Positions 4,701 through 6,041 of a stretch of 6,041 bases of DNA are shown piece after piece (within the stretch, counting starts at the first letter, position 1; each line of letters opens with the position of its first letter). Position numbers and translations under genes: made by a program. The notes under the pieces are model-generated. The model was not told where the DNA came from, did not search any database, and was given only the letters and a program-made list of their open reading frames with translations. Source of the stretch: an uncultured Collinsella sp. (GTDB lineage: Bacteria > Actinomycetota > Coriobacteriia > Coriobacteriales > Coriobacteriaceae); contig CABUWR010000087.1 of assembly GCA_902495265.1 (NCBI GenBank), forward strand, positions 1 to 6,041, written 5' to 3'.

Positions 4701-5768
4701 TTAAACAGCCTGTGCCAGCTTCTCGGCTCGCTCGGCGGCGGCAAGTGCCTCGATGACGGTGCCGAGCTGATCGCCCAGAAGGACGCCGTTGTAGGTGGAG
4801 TTGAAGCCGATACGATGATCGGTCACGCGGTCCTGGGGCTGGTTGTAGGTACGGATCTTCTCGGAACGGTTGCCGTGACCGATCTGGCTCTGGCGCTCGG
4901 CGCCGAGCTCGGCCTGCTGCTTCTCGAGTTCCATCTCGTACAGACGGGCACGCAGCATCTGCATGCAGACCTCGCGGTTCTGGATCTGGGAACGCTGCTC
5001 CTGCGACTGCACCACGGTATTGGTGGGCAGGTGGGTGATGCGCACGGCGGAGTAGGTGGTGTTAACGCACTGACCGCCAGGGCCGGAGGCGCAGTAGGTA
5101 TCGATGCGCAGGTCGGACTGGTTGATCTGAACGTCGATCTCCTCGGCCTCGGGAAGCACGGCGACGGTTGCCGTGGAGGTCTGGATGCGGCCCTGGGACT
5201 CGGTCTTGGGGACGCGCTGGACACGGTGCACGCCGGACTCGAACTTCATAACGGAGTAGACGCGGTCGCCCTCGACCTTGAACTCGATGGACTTAAAGCC
5301 GCCGGCCTCGCTGGGGCTGGAGTCGAGCACGGTGGTCTTCCAGCCGCGCGACTCGCAGAAGCGCTGGTACATCTTGTACAGATCGCCGGCAAAGATGGCC
5401 GCCTCGTCGCCACCGGCGGCGGAGCGGATCTCGACGATGGTATTCTTGTCGTCGTTGGGGTCGCTCGGGATGAGCATGTACTTAATGTCTTCCTCGAGCT
5501 GGGGGAGCTTGGCCTCGTTTTCAGAGATGTCCATCTGGAGCATCTCCTTCTCATCGGCATCGGTGGTATCGTGGAGCATTTCCTTGGCGGCCTCGATGTC
5601 ATCGAGCGCGCCGATGTACTCGCGCGAGGCGGCGATGAGGTCGGACTGGTGCGCGTACTCCTTGTTGAGACGCGTGAACTCCTTGATATCGGAGGCGACG
5701 GCCGGGTCGGAGAGCTTCTTCTCGAGCTCCTCGTAGGCCTTGATGATCTTTTCGAGCTTGTCGCGCAT
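4701..5768 (-). CDS. prfA: Peptide chain release factor 1 (RF1)
   Basis: A 355-residue class I release factor, full length for the family. RF1 recognises UAA and UAG in the ribosomal A site and triggers hydrolysis of peptidyl-tRNA. Visible features: an N-terminal helical domain 1 (about 1-105), EIRSAAGGDEAAIFAGDLYKMY (113-134), SGVHRVQRVP (178-187), the stop-codon recognition tripeptide PKT (187-189), GRIQTSTATVAVLPEAEE (193-210), the catalytic GPGGQCVNTTYSAVRITHLPT (229-249) with GGQ at 231-233, EQRSQ (257-261) and the C-terminal RTYNQPQDRVTDHRIG (306-321). The PxT tripeptide separates it from RF2, which has SPF. Gln196 stands where most RF1s have His. AGGAG at 5776-5780 lies seven bases before the ATG. 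The stop is TAA, so the factor can terminate its own mRNA, and the PrmC gene that modifies its GGQ is the next gene downstream. Confidence 0.98.
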   Translation of the reverse strand: MRDKLEKIIKAYEELEKKLSDPAVASDIKEFTRLNKEYAHQSDLIAASREYIGALDDIEAAKEMLHDTTDADEKEMLQMDISENEAKLPQLEEDIKYMLIPSDPNDDKNTIVEIRSAAGGDEAAIFAGDLYKMYQRFCESRGWKTTVLDSSPSEAGGFKSIEFKVEGDRVYSVMKFESGVHRVQRVPKTESQGRIQTSTATVAVLPEAEEIDVQINQSDLRIDTYCASGPGGQCVNTTYSAVRITHLPTNTVVQSQEQRSQIQNREVCMQMLRARLYEMELEKQQAELGAERQSQIGHGNRSEKIRTYNQPQDRVTDHRIGFNSTYNGVLLGDQLGTVIEALAAAERAEKLAQAV

Positions 5769-5976
5769 GGCGGGACTCCTTTATATGCGTGAAGGTGAAA
5801 ATCGGCAGAGTTGATGGGGCGCGCGGCGCCACTGCGGGGGTAAGCCCGGCTAGAACATGTCGATCTTCAGATACATGCGCATCCCTTCGCGTATGGGGTA
5901 CATAGTTGCGGTCTAACCCATATATGATAGCGTGCGCAAGCAAACCTGCATATAACCCGCACGGAATGATTGGACG
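5769..5976. other. prfA leader and upstream region
   Basis: No gene is visible. On the minus strand an AT-rich patch TATCATATATG (5929-5919) could hold the -10 box of a prfA promoter, but no good -35 box sits at the right distance. A possible leader hairpin lies at 5874-5895 (CATACGC and GCGCATG arms, 8-nt loop), and a GC-rich stretch with GGCGC/GCGCC arms lies near 5817-5831. The gene normally found before prfA in related genomes, often rpmE, must lie beyond the right edge if present. Confidence 0.35.
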
Positions 5977-6032
5977 TAGCCGTTGGGGACGTTCCTTAAC
6001 GACTAGTCGTTTAAGAACGTCCCCAACGGCTA
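5977..6032. repeat. 56-nt near-perfect palindrome related to the 4312-4475 element
   Basis: Two 28-nt halves meet between 6004 and 6005 at CTAG and match as inverted copies at 26 of 28 positions. Each half is the arm of the larger element: TTGGGGACGTTC, then an A/T step, then AACGACTAG. The outer ends read TAGCCGTT here against TAGTCATT there. This looks like the same repeat family with arms joined directly and no internal sequence. It may act as a bidirectional hairpin between prfA and its upstream neighbour, but no T tract follows. Confidence 0.78.
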
Positions 6033-6041
6033 GCAAAGGGA

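Noticed and set aside
4683..5792. Long plus-strand open frame opposite prfA (369 codons)
   Set aside because: Shadow of the RF1 gene; Leu/Gly/Val-rich, low-complexity translation caused by codon bias on the other strand.
5850..5882. Ten-codon minus-strand frame in the prfA leader
   Set aside because: It has an AAGGG directly against the ATG, but is too short to support and shows no attenuation structure or run of one amino acid.

Overview
The window looks like chromosomal DNA from a GC-rich actinobacterium of the class Coriobacteriia, most likely a gut Collinsella-type organism. That placement is inference. It rests on the high GC of the genes, the RF1 (prfA), PrmC and Sua5/YrdC genes lying in that order, and intergenic repeat styles that I associate with that group. 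All six protein genes lie on the minus strand, so transcription runs from high to low coordinates.

Layout in transcription order: a 56-nt near-perfect palindrome at the right edge (5977-6032); a short leader; prfA, release factor 1 (5768-4701); a structured intergenic block (4700-4312) with two related hairpins, an intrinsic terminator and a two-orientation array of GGGGAC-type motifs; a 380-nt gene-free stretch (4311-3931) with candidate promoters; prmC, the RF1/RF2 glutamine methyltransferase, with a large Ala/Glu-rich insertion (3930-2671); a hicA-hicB toxin-antitoxin module with its own promoter and palindromic operator (2656-1959); a TsaC/YrdC-type threonylcarbamoyl-AMP synthase (1824-1081); and the first 355 codons of a glycerol kinase, glpK (from 1067), which runs off the left edge.

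Three genes serve translation. RF1 reads UAA and UAG and releases the peptide through its GGQ motif. PrmC methylates that GGQ glutamine. The Sua5-type enzyme makes the threonylcarbamoyl-AMP used for t6A in ANN-decoding tRNAs. HicAB, also an RNA-targeting system, sits between prmC and sua5 and looks like an inserted module. The sua5 and glpK genes are 13 nt apart and probably co-transcribed.

The least ordinary parts are non-coding and structural. They are the 27/28-nt periodic motif array with 30-nt inverted ends and its compact relative at the right edge, the twin hairpins after prfA with compensatory base changes, the 125-residue insertion in PrmC, and substitutions at usually conserved positions in RF1 and GlpK. 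I found no CRISPR array, tRNA, rRNA or transposase gene. No wholly new multi-gene system is evident; the repeat elements are the best candidate for something poorly described.
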